A stretch of DNA of 64,000 nt from Rhodanobacter thiooxydans (GCF_021545845.1 NZ_CP088923.1:2728001-2792000); one strand, 5' to 3'. Numbered from the stretch's first letter, positions 40,108 to 50,070 are shown. The notes: generated from the sequence alone by a model not told the origin. Numbers and translations: made by a program.

Positions 40108-41530
40108 TCAGCGCGGCTCGACGTTTCCGTCGCACGGCCCGATCAACTGATGAAGACGCCGGCAAGCTGCGGGAAGCTGTCGCTCGGTCGCCGTCGCGAC
40201 TCCAAGCAAGAGGCCCGACTCGGCAGCCGTGCCCGGGCTGAACCATGGCAAGAGCGGAGATGGAGCCAGACCTTTGGCAACGGCGTTCCGGGCGACGCCG
40301 ACGTCTGACACCCCGTCGGGCAGGCGCACCACGGCGGCCCGGCCGCCGATGTGGACGCGATATCCTTTCCGTATCCATTCGGCCTGCAGCACTTCGCTCC
40401 TCGCGCAGTAGATGCGCTTCATCCGGCGCAAATGCCTCATGTAGTGGCCCTCGCGCATGAAATGGGCGGTCGCCTGTTGCACGGCAGGGCCCGGTGCCGA
40501 TCCGAAGCACAGGGTCGCCTCGGCGAATCGCGTTACCAGCGCGACGGGGGAGACGATGAAGCCGAGCCTGAGCGCCGGGCTGATGGTCTTGCTGAACGAC
40601 CCGATATGGATGACGCGGCCGCTGCGGTCCAACGACGCGAGCGCCGGGGCGGCGCGCCGATTGAGCTGGAGTTCGCCGAGATAATCGTCCTCGATGATCC
40701 ATGCTCCCGTGCGGGCAGCCCATGCGAGCAATTCGATCCGCCTCTTGAGCGACAGCGTCGTGCCGAGCGGCGCCTGCTGGCCCGGCGTTACCAGGGCCAG
40801 CGCGGCGGCGGGCGCCTTCTCCATGCCGCAGGAGACGTCGACGCCATCCTCGTCCACCGGGATGGGGACGGGAACGAGCCCGGCGAGCTCGAGCGCCTTG
40901 CGGCTCTGGAAGAAGCCGGGATTTCCCATCCAGGCCTCGCGCCCTTCCGCGCCCAACACCCTCAGGGTCGTGCCGAGAGCACCGGCGAAGTCCGCCGTGA
41001 TGAAGATCTGCGATGGGCGGCATTCGACGCCGCGGGCCAGCGCAAGATGCGCGGCGATCTCACGCCGCAGTTCGATTTCACCGCGCGGATCGGGATAGAC
41101 CGCGCGCGCAGCGACCTTGGCGCGGGCAGCCTGCGCACGCAGGCGGGCAAGCAGGCTCGTCGGAAAACCATCGCGGCCGGGTATGCCCATCTGGAAGATC
41201 GCCGGACCGGTGAGCAAATGCTCGTATAGCGCCGGCGGCGCATCGGCTTCCGCCGGAGGAACGACCCCCCACTCCGGCAGGATGCTCGGCCACCTTCGTG
41301 CCACCCTAACGCGACGAGACGACGACTTGTTCGTCGGCCAATCGCTCGTAGGCGGATTTGACCGTGCCCCTGGCCACTCCGAGTTGGGCGGCCAGGGCGA
41401 TCCACGAGGAAAGCCTTGCGCCCGGCGCGAGCGCGCCGCTGCTGATCGCGGCGAGGATGTTGCGGCGGATCTGCTCCGCCAGCGTGATCCTGGCGGACCG
41501 ATCGACCCTGATGTGCACCGCGGCGGTCAT
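40108..41530 (-). pseudogene. MocR-type (GntR-aminotransferase) regulator, broken in the linker
   Basis: The N-terminal winged helix is intact (41530-41309: MTAAVHIRVDRSARITLAEQ and GTVKSAYERLADEQVVVSSR) but ends at TAG 41306-41308. The same frame resumes GGTKVAEHPAG, the usual GxGTxVA linker, then must shift to another frame to reach the aminotransferase-like domain (398-codon frame 40108-41304: PEWGVVPPAEADAPPALYEH, YPDPRGEIELRREIAAHLAL, PLP lysine in GSFSKTISPALRLGF). Together the parts have the normal length of about 470. Nonsense plus frameshift makes a pseudogene likely. It is divergent from the cupin/CMD genes, the usual MocR arrangement, with an IS between them. Confidence 0.8.
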
Positions 41531-41555
41531 ACTTCGTGGTACATCGGGAAATACC

Positions 41556-43000
41556 ATTCGAGCCGCTTGCAAAATTCCCCATTGCGGCCGAATTTTTCGC
41601 CAGCGGAGGTGGCGAAAAAAGTAGAGCGGGTGCCGCCATTGAAGGCATGATGGAGTTATCGAAGCGCCACCAACACCCGCCGAATAAATACTGCCGTACG
41701 TGATCGCCTGACGCAATTCCATCGTCACTTCCAGCACGAGTTGGTGCCCTTGGTCGAGGCGGATGTCGGACAGCGGCTGACGCCGGCGATGGAGGGCCTG
41801 CTGCGCATCTGGGAGCAGGTTGAAATCGAGCGGTTCGTGCCATCGACGCGCGGGCGGGTGGGCCGGCCACGGCAGGAACGCATGGCGTTGGCACGGGCCT
41901 TCGTGGCCAAGGCGGTGCTGGGCCTGACCCAGACCTCGGACCTGGTGGATCGCCTCAACGCCGATGCGCTGCTGCGTCGCTTGTGCGGATTCGATCCGCG
42001 TCGGCGCAAGCCGCTGAATGCCTCCTTGTTCTCGCGCGCGTTCGCGGCGTTTGCGGAGCAAGGCCTGGCGGCACGGGTGCATGAATGGCTGATCCGCCGC
42101 ACGCTGGGCGGCGCCCTGATCGGGCACGTGTCGCGCGATGCCACCGCCATCGAAGCACGCGAGCGCCCGCGCAAGACCGCAGCCGCGCCGTCGCCACCGC
42201 CGCGCAAGCGCGGTCGGCCACGCAAGGATGAAGTGCGTCCGGCCAAGGAGCCCACCCGCATCGAACGCCAGCATGCCGGCATGAGCCTGCCAGCTATGCT
42301 CGCCGACCTGCCTGCGGCATGCGACGTGGGTGCCAAGCGCAACAGCCAGGGCTTCGCGACCACCTGGATCGGCTACAAGCTGCATCTGGACGTGGCCGAC
42401 GGCATGATTCCGATCAGCGCGGTACTTACCTCCGCCAGCGTGCACGACTCGCAAGTGGCGATCCCGCTGGCCACGATCACGATGCAGCGCGTGACCCACT
42501 TGTACGACCTGATGGACGCGGCGTATGACAGTACGCTCATCCGGGAGCACAGCCGCGGGCTGGGCCATGTGCCGTTGATCGATCACAACCCGGGCCGAGG
42601 CGAGAAGATCCCGTTCGCTCCCCACCAGGCGCAGCGATTCAAGGAACGCAGCACCGTCGAGCGCGTCAACGCGCGCCTGAAAGACGATTTCGGCGCCCGC
42701 CGCATCAACGTGCGTGGTTCGGTCAAGGTGATGGCGCACCTGATGTTTGCCGTACTGGCCCTGACCGCAGACCAACTCTTGCGATGGGTCACGTAGCGCA
42801 CCGCGCAACCTCCCATGGGACCGCAGACTCCATCGGAGTCCGATGCTCTTTGTCTGACGGACGGCGCCATGGACATTTCTTGACCACATCAGCCCAAGCA
42901 GACTGCTGCGGAACCTTCGATGGGGTCAAAAAACAACCGACGACGCACGGGTTGATCCGGTTAGACCGGTTTCAGCGGGAATTTTGCAAGCGGCTCATTC
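41556..43000 (+). mobile_element. IS element with 20-bp perfect ends and 4-bp target duplication
   Basis: Terminal repeats GAGCCGCTTGCAAAATTCCC (41560-41579) and the exact complement (42977-42996), 1437 bp in all. They are flanked by ATTC at 41556-41559 and 42997-43000. One DDE transposase is inside. The perfect ends and target duplication suggest a recent insertion. Removing it joins the MocR and cupin 5' regions into a normal short divergent spacer. Family assignment (IS5/IS1182-like) is tentative. Confidence 0.9.
41741..42796 (+). CDS. DDE transposase (IS5/IS1182-like)
   Basis: About 351 residues from TTG at 41741; the frame is open upstream to 41651 (NTAVRDRLTQFHRHFQHELV), so the true start is uncertain. 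N-terminal DUF772-like domain (RQERMALARAFVAKAVLGLT, LCGFDPRR), first Asp in HVSRDATAIEARERP, basic linker RKRGRPRKDE, then GYKLHLDVADGMIPISAVLT, second Asp in YDLMDAAYDSTLIREHSR and Glu in FKERSTVERVNARLKDDFG. The catalytic triad appears intact. Confidence 0.9.
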   Translation: MVPLVEADVGQRLTPAMEGLLRIWEQVEIERFVPSTRGRVGRPRQERMALARAFVAKAVLGLTQTSDLVDRLNADALLRRLCGFDPRRRKPLNASLFSRAFAAFAEQGLAARVHEWLIRRTLGGALIGHVSRDATAIEARERPRKTAAAPSPPPRKRGRPRKDEVRPAKEPTRIERQHAGMSLPAMLADLPAACDVGAKRNSQGFATTWIGYKLHLDVADGMIPISAVLTSASVHDSQVAIPLATITMQRVTHLYDLMDAAYDSTLIREHSRGLGHVPLIDHNPGRGEKIPFAPHQAQRFKERSTVERVNARLKDDFGARRINVRGSVKVMAHLMFAVLALTADQLLRWVT

Positions 43001-43022
43001 TTGGTTCTTTTTTGTGAACCAA
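43001..43022. promoter_or_regulatory. possible MocR operator next to the cupin gene
   Basis: TTGGTTC (43001-43007) and GAACCAA (43016-43022) form an inverted repeat, with a further ACCAAG at once after it. MocR/PdxR-type regulators bind repeats of this size in the divergent spacer. The IS inserted directly next to it. Assignment is by position only. Confidence 0.4.
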
Positions 43023-43063
43023 ACCAAGCGTAGGATGCGTCGCATTCACCAGGAGTCCCCTCT

Positions 43064-43480
43064 ATGAGAACCAAGGCCATTTTCGCCACCCTGCTCGCCA
43101 TCGCCGCGCTGTCGCTCACGGCCGCAGCGAGTGCACATGCGCCGGGCGAAACCGTCGCGCCGAATTTTTCGCACGCGATCTCCAATATCCCGGGCAAGTC
43201 CCTCGTCGCCGTCGAAGTGCTCTACCGCCCGGGCGAAGCGTCGCAACCGCATATCCACGCGAAGTCGGCCTTCATCTACGCCTATGTCGTATCGGGTGCG
43301 ATCGAAAGCCAGGTCGACGATGGGCCCGCGCGGGTCTACACGGCGGGCCAGAGTTTCTATGAAGAGCCCGGCGCGCATCATCGGATAAGCCGCAATGCGA
43401 GCAAGTCCGCCCCTGCCAAGTTGCTCGCCGTGTTCATCGTCGACACCAGCGACACGCGCCTGACAACCCCGCAAGACTAG
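43064..43480 (+). CDS. secreted cupin-domain protein
   Basis: 138 residues. Signal peptide MRTKAIFATLLAIAALSLTA with cut near AASAHA. A single small cupin barrel with PGEASQPHIHAKSAFIYAYV (H-x-H motif 1) and YEEPGAHHRISRNAS (motif 2 region), so it probably binds a metal. AGGAG 11 nt upstream is the ribosome binding site. The CMD gene follows by 9 nt. Cupin-CMD pairs next to MocR regulators are common; the reaction is unknown. Confidence 0.88.
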   Translation: MRTKAIFATLLAIAALSLTAAASAHAPGETVAPNFSHAISNIPGKSLVAVEVLYRPGEASQPHIHAKSAFIYAYVVSGAIESQVDDGPARVYTAGQSFYEEPGAHHRISRNASKSAPAKLLAVFIVDTSDTRLTTPQD

Positions 43481-43489
43481 GCAGGATCC

Positions 43490-43951
43490 AGGTCACAACG
43501 CATCGATTACACGAAGGTTTCCCCGGCCGGAGTCAAGGCGCTTGGCGGCGTCTACGGCTACGTCGCGCAGTCCGGCGTGGATACGCGGCTGATCGATCTG
43601 GTCTACCTGCGGGTAAGCCAGATCAATGGCTGCGCATACTGCCTGGACCTGCATGCACGGGCCCTGATCAAGGAGGGGGTGGCCGGCGAGAAACTTGCAC
43701 TGCTCCAGGCCTGGCGCGAAGCCGGCGAGCTGTTCGACGTGGAAGAAAGAGCAGCCGTCGCCTGGGCCGAGTCGGCAACGCAAGTGGCGCGAACGGGTGT
43801 GCCCGACGACGACTTCCAGAGGGCGGCCGAAGTACTCGGCGAGAAGGAACTGGTCGACCTGACCATCGCCATCGGCCTGATGAATGCCTACAACCGGCTC
43901 GCGATAAGTTTTCGCAGGCCACCTGAAGCAGCCCGCATGGCGGGCGATTGA
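43490..43951 (+). pseudogene. carboxymuconolactone decarboxylase-family (AhpD-like) protein, start codon apparently lost
   Basis: The homologous frame begins QRIDYTKVSPAGVKALGGVY and continues DTRLIDLVYLRVSQINGCAYCLDLH in full, with the CxxC-x3-H motif. The family normally starts MTQRIDYTK. Here the codon in that place (43490-43492) is AGG, and no ATG, GTG or TTG occurs between the cupin stop (43478-43480) and it. A single T to G change would explain this. The next in-frame start is GTG at 43577, which would remove about 29 residues. The rest is intact, so it may still be made as a short form. Confidence 0.7.
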
Positions 43952-44266
43952 TCGACTCGCGCCGCGGGAGTCCGGCACGACCGACGCAAGTCATGGTGAA
44001 GGTTGTCCGGCAAACACCAGGACCGAGATACCCGCGCGGATCCGGACACGGTTGCGCCGTACGTAGTGTGGGCCGGCGCGCCGTACGAGCACCTGATGGC
44101 GCGGTCAAGCAAGGCACTGCAGCGAAGCACGCGCGACGCTTGCGTGGATCGCCCACGCGAACTGATGTCCTGGCCGTTGAAACCGCCGCCCTGACCGGCC
44201 CGTTCGCGCAACATGGATGTCCGAAAACGGCGAGTCACGCCGTCGCCGTGGTGCTAGCCTGCACCC
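43952..44266. other. 315-bp intergenic region before the alkA-like gene
   Basis: No gene, RNA or clear repeat was recognised. The only usable signal is TGCTAGCCT close to the downstream ATG, listed separately. Confidence 0.5.
44255..44260 (+). promoter_or_regulatory. possible -10 box of a leaderless alkA-like transcript
   Basis: TAGCCT within TGCTAGCCT ends 6 nt before the ATG at 44267; almost the same string and spacing occur before the M24 peptidase gene (TGCTAGCAT, 6166-6171). Confidence 0.4.
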
Positions 44267-45772
44267 ATGAAAGAACCGCCTGCCCTGCCCGCCCCGCATG
44301 TCTGCGAACAGGCGCGACTCAGCCGCGACGCGCGCTTCGACGGGCTGTTCTTCACCGCGGTGAGCAGCACCGGCATCTATTGCCGGCCGGTATGCCCGGC
44401 GCCGACACCGAAGCGCGAGAACGTGCATTACTACGCGAACGCGGCTGCCGCGGAAGCGGCCGGCTTCCGGCCGTGCCTGCGTTGCCGGCCGGAACTGGCG
44501 CCGGGCAACGAACAGTGGCAGCGCGGCGACCATGTGGTGGCGCGCGCGTTGAAGCTGATCGAGGCCGGCGCGCTGGCGGAACAGTCGCTGGACGCACTGG
44601 CCGCACGCGTCGGCATCGGTGCGCGGCAACTGCGCCGGCTGTTCGTCGAGCGCGTCGGCGCAGCGCCGATCAGCGTGCACACGACGCGGCGGCTGCTGTT
44701 CGCGAAACAACTGCTGACGGAAACGGCGCTGCCGGTGACGGAAGTCGCGCTCGCGTCCGGCTTCCGCAGCCTGCGCCGCTTCAACGCGGCGTTCGCGCAG
44801 GCGAACCGCATCGCGCCGCGCGAGCTGCGTCGGCACCCGCACGCAGCGGCCGGTACGGCGCTGCTGCTGCGGCTCGGCTACCGGCCGCCGTACGATTTTC
44901 CGAGGCTGCTCGCGTTCCTGCGCACGCGCGCGCTGCCGGGCGTGGAACTTGTCGACGAGCGCAGCTATGCGCGCGTGTTCGGTCCGGCGGATGCACCGGG
45001 CTGGTTGCGCCTGAGCGCGTGGCCCGGTGGCGAACATGCGCTGCAGCTGCAACTGCATTGTCCGCAGCCGACGCGGCTGCTCGGCGTGGTGACGACGCTG
45101 CGGCGCATGTTCGACCTGGACGCGAACCCGCAGGCGATCACGGACACGTTCGGCCGCGACGCCGTGCTCGGCCCGCTGGTCGCCCGCCACCCCGGCCTGC
45201 GCCTGCCCGGCGGCTGGGACGGTTTCGAGATCGCGGTGCGCGCGATCCTCGGCCAGCAAGTCAGCGTGGCGGCGGCGCGCACGCTGGCGACACGCATCGT
45301 GCAACGCTGGGGTGAGCCGTTGCCGGCGGCGCCGCTGCCGGGACTGGAGCGGTTGTTCCCGACGCCGGCAGCGCTGGCGCAGGCGGACCTGCGCGAGATC
45401 GGCCTGACCGCGGCGCGCGCCGCGACGGTCAGCACCATGGCGCAGGCGCTGCTGGACGGCCGCGTGGATTTCAGCGCGGGGCAATCGCTGGATGCGTTCG
45501 TGTCGCGCTGGGTCGTGCTGCCCGGCATCGGCGAATGGACGGCGCACTACATCGCGATGCGCGCGCTGGGCGCGCCGGACGCGTTCCCGGCGGCGGACCT
45601 GATCCTGCGCCGCGAGGCGGCGACGGATGCTGTGCCGCTCAGCACGAAAGCGCTGACCGCGTGTGCGAACGCGTGGCGCCCGTGGCGCGCGTACGCCGTC
45701 ATCCATCTGTGGCGCAGTGCATCGGAAGCACCGTCGCCGGCACGCCGGGAAAAACCAGAGGCGATCGCATGA
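44267..45772 (+). CDS. alkA: Ada-AlkA fusion: DNA-3-methyladenine glycosylase II with Ada-like regulator domain
   Basis: 501 residues. Order: Ada-type zinc domain (about 15-85, Cys in [20 protein letters not shown] and CLRCRPE), AraC-type HTH (about 95-195, [20 protein letters not shown]), AlkA N-terminal domain (about 205-295), and HhH-GPD glycosylase domain with [20 protein letters not shown] and [20 protein letters not shown], followed by the catalytic Asp region (AFPAADL). It should excise alkylated purines and also sense methylphosphotriesters to activate its own operon. Overlaps ogt by ATGA. Confidence 0.95.
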   Translation: MKEPPALPAPHVCEQARLSRDARFDGLFFTAVSSTGIYCRPVCPAPTPKRENVHYYANAAAAEAAGFRPCLRCRPELAPGNEQWQRGDHVVARALKLIEAGALAEQSLDALAARVGIGARQLRRLFVERVGAAPISVHTTRRLLFAKQLLTETALPVTEVALASGFRSLRRFNAAFAQANRIAPRELRRHPHAAAGTALLLRLGYRPPYDFPRLLAFLRTRALPGVELVDERSYARVFGPADAPGWLRLSAWPGGEHALQLQLHCPQPTRLLGVVTTLRRMFDLDANPQAITDTFGRDAVLGPLVARHPGLRLPGGWDGFEIAVRAILGQQVSVAAARTLATRIVQRWGEPLPAAPLPGLERLFPTPAALAQADLREIGLTAARAATVSTMAQALLDGRVDFSAGQSLDAFVSRWVVLPGIGEWTAHYIAMRALGAPDAFPAADLILRREAATDAVPLSTKALTACANAWRPWRAYAVIHLWRSASEAPSPARREKPEAIA

Positions 45773-46251
45773 CGAACCTGCCCGACACGATCTACTACGA
45801 CGAAATGACCAGCCCGGTCGGCACGCTGCGCCTGGTCGCGGACAGCCACGGCCTGCGCGAGATCTGGTTCGAGCGCGAACGCCATCCGAAGCAGGCGCAT
45901 CCGGGCTGGGCCCGCGCAGCCGCACCGCTGAAGTTCGCCCGCGTGCAGCTGCAGGAATACTTCGCCGGTGAGCGCCAGCACTTCGAACTGCCGCTGCATC
46001 CCGTCGGCACGCCGTTCCAGCTGGAGGTGTGGCACGAACTGGGGCGGATTCCGTACGGCGCCACCATCAGCTACGGCGAACTGGCCCGGCGCATCGACAA
46101 GCCGCTGGCGGTGCGCGCGGTCGGCGCCGCGAACGGGCGCAACCCGCTGCCGATCGTGCTGCCGTGCCATCGGGTGATCGGCGCGAACGGCAGCCTCACC
46201 GGCTTCGGCGGCGGCCTGCCGACGAAGCGTTACCTGCTGGACCTGGAATAG
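45769..46251 (+). CDS. ogt: methylated-DNA--protein-cysteine methyltransferase
   Basis: 160 residues. Suicide repair of O6-methylguanine. The active-site motif [20 protein letters not shown] and the helix-turn-helix region [20 protein letters not shown] are intact. The ATG at 45769 overlaps the alkA-like stop by 4 nt, so the two alkylation-repair genes are coupled. No Ada-type N-terminal domain is present; that role is in the upstream fusion. Confidence 0.95.
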   Translation: MTNLPDTIYYDEMTSPVGTLRLVADSHGLREIWFERERHPKQAHPGWARAAAPLKFARVQLQEYFAGERQHFELPLHPVGTPFQLEVWHELGRIPYGATISYGELARRIDKPLAVRAVGAANGRNPLPIVLPCHRVIGANGSLTGFGGGLPTKRYLLDLE

Positions 46252-46301
46252 CGCATCGCGCACGGCGACCTGTTCGGCTGACGCGCGACGCTTGCCGCTT
46301 C

Positions 46302-46387
46302 CTGCAGGGCGGGCACTACCCGCCAGCTCTTGCCTTCTCGTTGTGTTGTCGCGACAAGGCGAAAGCGGCAGGCACTGCCCGCCCTAC
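46302..46387. repeat. REP-like palindrome, GTAGGGCGGGCA type
   Basis: TGCAGGGCGGGCACTACCCG and the inverted CAGGCACTGCCCGCCCTACG match at about 17 of 22 positions around a spacer that contains the palindrome TTGTCGCGACAA. It lies after the ogt stop and before the end of the convergent hypothetical gene. Confidence 0.75.
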
Positions 46388-46406
46388 GCGATGGTTTGGT
46401 TGAACG

Positions 46407-46829
46407 TCAGCCGCCGCTGCGCGCGACTGCCGGCAGTGCCTGCGGCACCACCCGGGGCAGGTTCGACGTATCGCGCTCACGGTCGAGCAGATCCTGTTGC
46501 CGGGCGCGATCGCGCTCGCGTTGCGCCTGGTCGGCCTGATCGAGTCGCCGGCGGCCGCGTGCGTCCGCCGGGAGCTTCGCCTTGTCCGACACGCCCTGGC
46601 GAAGCTGCTGCTGCAGCTGGCTCTTCTGCAATTCGTCGCGCACGTGCTGCTGTTGCGCGTCCTGCTGGAAGCGCACGCTCGGCGGCACCGGCCGGATCAC
46701 CGGCTGCGTGCCGGACTGCTGCCAGGCACACGCGGCGCCCAGCGGAGCGAGCGCGAGTACACCCACCAACAGCGTGCGTAGAAACGGGGGGTGCCAGGCG
46801 GGATGTGAAATGGTCATGATGGTGCGCAA
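46407..46829 (-). CDS. small secreted Gln/Arg-rich protein of unknown function
   Basis: 140 residues, or 136 from the second ATG (46815-46817). Hydrophobic signal stretch FLRTLLVGVLALAPLGAACA, possibly a lipobox (GAAC) or a plain signal peptide. The mature part is polar and probably helical (RFQQDAQQQHVRDELQKSQL, RRLDQADQAQRERDRARQQD). No family recognised. It is divergent from the phosphodiesterase gene. Confidence 0.65.
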   Translation of the reverse strand: MRTIMTISHPAWHPPFLRTLLVGVLALAPLGAACAWQQSGTQPVIRPVPPSVRFQQDAQQQHVRDELQKSQLQQQLRQGVSDKAKLPADARGRRRLDQADQAQRERDRARQQDLLDRERDTSNLPRVVPQALPAVARSGG

Positions 46830-46868
46830 TCATGCAGGATGGTTTGAGCACATCGTAAGGTTCCCTGC

Positions 46869-48152
46869 ATGAAAATCCTGTTTCGCCTGCTGCTGTGTTC
46901 ACTGGCAGCATTAAGCTACGGCTGTGCCACGCAACGCCCCACCACGCCGGCAGTCACCCTCGCCGCGCCGGCCAGCAAACCCGCCCCCCTGCTGCTGATC
47001 TCGATCGACGGCTACCGTCATGACTATCTGCAGCGCGGGCTCAGCCCGACTCTGGCGATGCTGGCGCAAGGCGGCGTGCAAGCCGCCTCGATGCAACCGG
47101 CGTTCCCTTCGCTGACGTTCCCGAACCACTACACCCTCGTCACCGGCCTCACCCCGGACCATCACGGCGTGGTCAACAACACCATGTTCGATCCGCGACT
47201 GGGCAAGTTCTCGCTGGGCAACCGCGAGGCGGTCAGCAACGGCCGCTGGTGGGCCGAAGGCACGCCGATCTGGGAAACGGCGGACCGGCACGGCGTGCGC
47301 ACCGCCACCATGTTCTGGCCCGGCTCGGAGGCGGACATCCACGGCCATCATCCGGATTACTGGAAGCCGTTCGACGGCAGCGTGACCGCCGACCAGCGGG
47401 TGGACCAGGTGCTGGCGTGGCTGGACCTGCCGGATGCCGAACGGCCCGGCTTCCTCACCCTGTACTTCGACGAGGTCGATCACGCCGGCCATGTCTACGG
47501 CCCGGACACGACGCAGGTGAACACCGCGCTGCGCGGCACCGACGCGGCGCTGGCCCGGCTGGTGGACGGCCTGAAGCAACGCGGCCTGTTCGACCACATC
47601 AACCTGATCGTGTTGTCCGACCACGGCATGGCCGGCGTGCCGGAAGCGAACAGCGTGATGATCGACGAACTGGTCCCGCTCGACCAGGTGCAGATGGTCA
47701 ACATGGGCATCCTGGCCGGCTTCAACCCGACGTCGGACAGCGCCGCGGCGCGCGCGGACTTCGCGAAGGTCGAACAGACCCTGGAGCAGCCGCACCCGCA
47801 CATGCAGTGCTGGGACAAGACCCGCGTGCCGGCGCGGCTGGCCTACGGCAGGAATCCACGCGTGCCGCAGCTGCTGTGCCTGGCGAACGTGCACTGGCGC
47901 ATCACCACCAGCGATTACGCGGCCAAGCGCAAGGGCCGACTGAGCCTGGGCGAGCACGGCTACGACAATACCGAACCGCTGATGCAGGCGCTGTTCGTGG
48001 CGTACGGCCCCGCGTTCCGCGTCGGCGCAAAGCTGCCGGCATTTCCGAACGTGGATGTCTACCCGCTGATGACCCACCTGCTCGGCCTGCCCGCCGCCGC
48101 GAACGACGGCGACTACGAGGCGGTGAAGGGCATGCTCAAGGCCGGGATTTGA
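46869..48152 (+). CDS. nucleotide pyrophosphatase/phosphodiesterase (NPP family) lipoprotein
   Basis: 427 residues. The lipoprotein signal ends at LSYGC. Alkaline-phosphatase-like fold with metal Asp in LLLISIDGYRHDYL, nucleophile Thr in AFPSLTFPNHYTLVTGL, and further ligands in YFDEVDHAGHVYG, VLSDHGMAGV and GEHGYDNTEP. It hydrolyses nucleotide or other phosphodiesters outside the inner membrane; the substrate is unknown. TAAGG 9 nt before the ATG. It ends next to a palindrome shared with the convergent MFS gene. Confidence 0.93.
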   Translation: MKILFRLLLCSLAALSYGCATQRPTTPAVTLAAPASKPAPLLLISIDGYRHDYLQRGLSPTLAMLAQGGVQAASMQPAFPSLTFPNHYTLVTGLTPDHHGVVNNTMFDPRLGKFSLGNREAVSNGRWWAEGTPIWETADRHGVRTATMFWPGSEADIHGHHPDYWKPFDGSVTADQRVDQVLAWLDLPDAERPGFLTLYFDEVDHAGHVYGPDTTQVNTALRGTDAALARLVDGLKQRGLFDHINLIVLSDHGMAGVPEANSVMIDELVPLDQVQMVNMGILAGFNPTSDSAAARADFAKVEQTLEQPHPHMQCWDKTRVPARLAYGRNPRVPQLLCLANVHWRITTSDYAAKRKGRLSLGEHGYDNTEPLMQALFVAYGPAFRVGAKLPAFPNVDVYPLMTHLLGLPAAANDGDYEAVKGMLKAGI

Positions 48153-48157
48153 GATTC

Positions 48158-48219
48158 GGGATTCGGGATTCGGAAGAGCACCGCATCGCCAGCTTCGGCT
48201 TTTCCGAATCCCGAATCCC
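48158..48219. repeat. inverted repeat between convergent genes
   Basis: GGGATTCGGGATTCGGAA (48158-48175) and its exact complement (48202-48219) with a 26-nt loop. A further TTCCGAATCCC follows at 48224. It sits between the stops at 48152 and 48240 and may serve as a bidirectional mRNA end. The tandem GGGATTCG unit looks like a dispersed repeat. Confidence 0.75.
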
Positions 48220-48239
48220 CAACTTCCGAATCCCGGCTC

Positions 48240-49487
48240 CTACGGCATCGCGCCCCGGCTCATCGGCGTGGGCGGCGTCGCCACGTTCACCAGTGGCGGC
48301 AGGCGGAACAGTCGCAGCGCGATCAGCAAGCCGGCCAGCACCAGCGCGCCGGTGAACAACGCCACGCCGTTCCAGCCGTGCGATGCATAGAACAACCCTC
48401 CACTGGCGCCGGCGATGCTGGAACCCATGTAGTAGCAGAACAGGTAGACCGACGCGGCCTGCGCCTTCGCCGTGCCGGCGCGCCGGCCGACCCAGCTGCT
48501 GACGATGGAGTGGCCGCCGAAGAAGCCGAACGTGATCGCCACGATACCCAGCATGACCAGCGGCAGCGGCCGCGCCACAGTTAGTGCCACGCCGGCCAGC
48601 ATCAGCGCGAACGCCGTCCACAACACCTTGCGCCGCCCGAGCTTGCCCGCCAGGTGCCCCATCCACGCTGAGCTGAACGTGCCGATCAGATAGATGGCGA
48701 AGATCGACCCCACCACCGCCTGGCTCAGCCCGTACGGCGGCGCCATCAGCCGGTAGCCGAGGTAGTTGTAGACGGTGACGAACGCGCCGAGCAGCAGGAA
48801 GCCCTCGACGAACAGCCACGGCAGGCCGCGGTCGCGGAACATGCCGGCGAAGCGCCCCAGCAAGCTGCGCCAGCGCAGCGGCCGTGCCGTGAAATGCCGC
48901 GACGGCGGCAACAAGCGCCAGAACACCAGCGCGGCCACCACGCCGATCACGCCGACCACCGCCACGCCGATGCGCCAGCCGAAGAAGTCGGCCAGCACGC
49001 CGCTGATCAGCCGCCCGCCCATGCCACCGACCGCGCTGCCACTGATGTACAGGCCCATGCCCAGGCCGATCGACTCCGCGTCCATCTCTTCGCCGAGATA
49101 CGTCATCGCCACCGCCGGCAGGCCGCTCAGGGTCAGCCCGAGCAGCGTGCGCACCACGAGCAGCGAGCCCCAGGTCGGCATCGCCGCGCTGGCCAGCACC
49201 AGCAGCGCCGAGGCCAGCAGCGAGGCCACCATCACCGACTTGCGCCCCAGCGCGTCGGACACGCCGCCGGCGAACAGCATCGCGAACGCCAGCACGCCAG
49301 TCGTGAGCGACAGCGACAGCGCCGCCCCCGCCTCGCTCACCCCATAGTCGTGACTGAACTGCGGCATCAGCGGCTGCACGCAGTACAGCAGCCCGAAGGT
49401 GGCCAGCCCCGCCGCGAACAGCGCGAGGTTGGTGCGGCGGAACGCGGGCGTGCCGTGGTGGACAAGCCCGTCTGCAGGATCGGTCAT
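48240..49487 (-). CDS. MFS transporter, YnfM-like
   Basis: 415 residues from the ATG at 49485-49487, with 12 predicted TM helices. Family signs: LALFAAGLATFGLLYCVQPL in TM1, the loop motif GGVSDALGRKSVM (motif A) between TM2 and TM3, and its second-half counterpart GHLAGKLGRRKVL. The YnfM/arabinose-efflux group exports small molecules; the substrate is unknown. Confidence 0.88.
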   Translation of the reverse strand: MTDPADGLVHHGTPAFRRTNLALFAAGLATFGLLYCVQPLMPQFSHDYGVSEAGAALSLSLTTGVLAFAMLFAGGVSDALGRKSVMVASLLASALLVLASAAMPTWGSLLVVRTLLGLTLSGLPAVAMTYLGEEMDAESIGLGMGLYISGSAVGGMGGRLISGVLADFFGWRIGVAVVGVIGVVAALVFWRLLPPSRHFTARPLRWRSLLGRFAGMFRDRGLPWLFVEGFLLLGAFVTVYNYLGYRLMAPPYGLSQAVVGSIFAIYLIGTFSSAWMGHLAGKLGRRKVLWTAFALMLAGVALTVARPLPLVMLGIVAITFGFFGGHSIVSSWVGRRAGTAKAQAASVYLFCYYMGSSIAGASGGLFYASHGWNGVALFTGALVLAGLLIALRLFRLPPLVNVATPPTPMSRGAMP

Positions 49488-49567
49488 CGGCTCGCTTTTC
49501 AATCCGGAGCACGCGACGCCCCGACCCCGCCGAGTGTAGCTCGCGCCGGTGCCCCAGCCTTGCCGGG

Positions 49568-50070
49568 CTAGGCGGCTTGCGGCGAACGGCGCCGAACCCC
49601 GCGGGCGAAGAACGCCACGATCAGGCCGAACAGGCACATCGCCAGCAGGTTCTCGACGAACGAGAGCGCGGTGAAATGCGGCTTCGCCGCCGCGGACAGC
49701 GGCACCACCACGTACTCCATCACCACGAACACCACCACCCCATAAAGCAGGCCGGCAGTGATCCAGCGCCGGCCCAGCCAGGCCATCCGCCCGGCGGCGA
49801 ACACGAAGATCGCCGCAATCAGCAGCGACATCGCCCACTGCAGCAGCAGGCCCAGCGCCGCGACCGGCAGGCCGCCCTGGAACGCGGCCCGGCCGAGCAG
49901 GCCGCTAGCGATCGCACGCAGGATGACGAGCGGGTCGACCCGGTGATCAGCGCCGCGGCAAGGACGTCGAGCGAACCGGCGACGAGGCTGCGGTTGAGCA
50001 CATAGGTGAGCGTGAAGAACAGCGCCGAGACCAGCGCCAATCCCACCGCGGCAGGAGCATTCGTACGCAT
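49568..50070 (-). pseudogene. membrane protein gene with a frameshift, possible fusion
   Basis: Two frames share the similarity. From the ATG at 50068-50070 (MRTNAPAAVGLALVSALFFT LTYVLNRS) to about 49940 one frame looks like the first helix of an EmrE-type (multidrug efflux) protein and then SLDVLAAALITG. From about 49940 to 49568 another frame continues DPLVILRAIASGLLGRAAFQ GG, GLLYGVVVFVVMEYVVVPLS and VENLLAMCLFGLIVAFFARG, a four-helix protein of DUF1440-like type. A 1-2 nt indel near 49940 is needed to join them. Confidence 0.6.
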
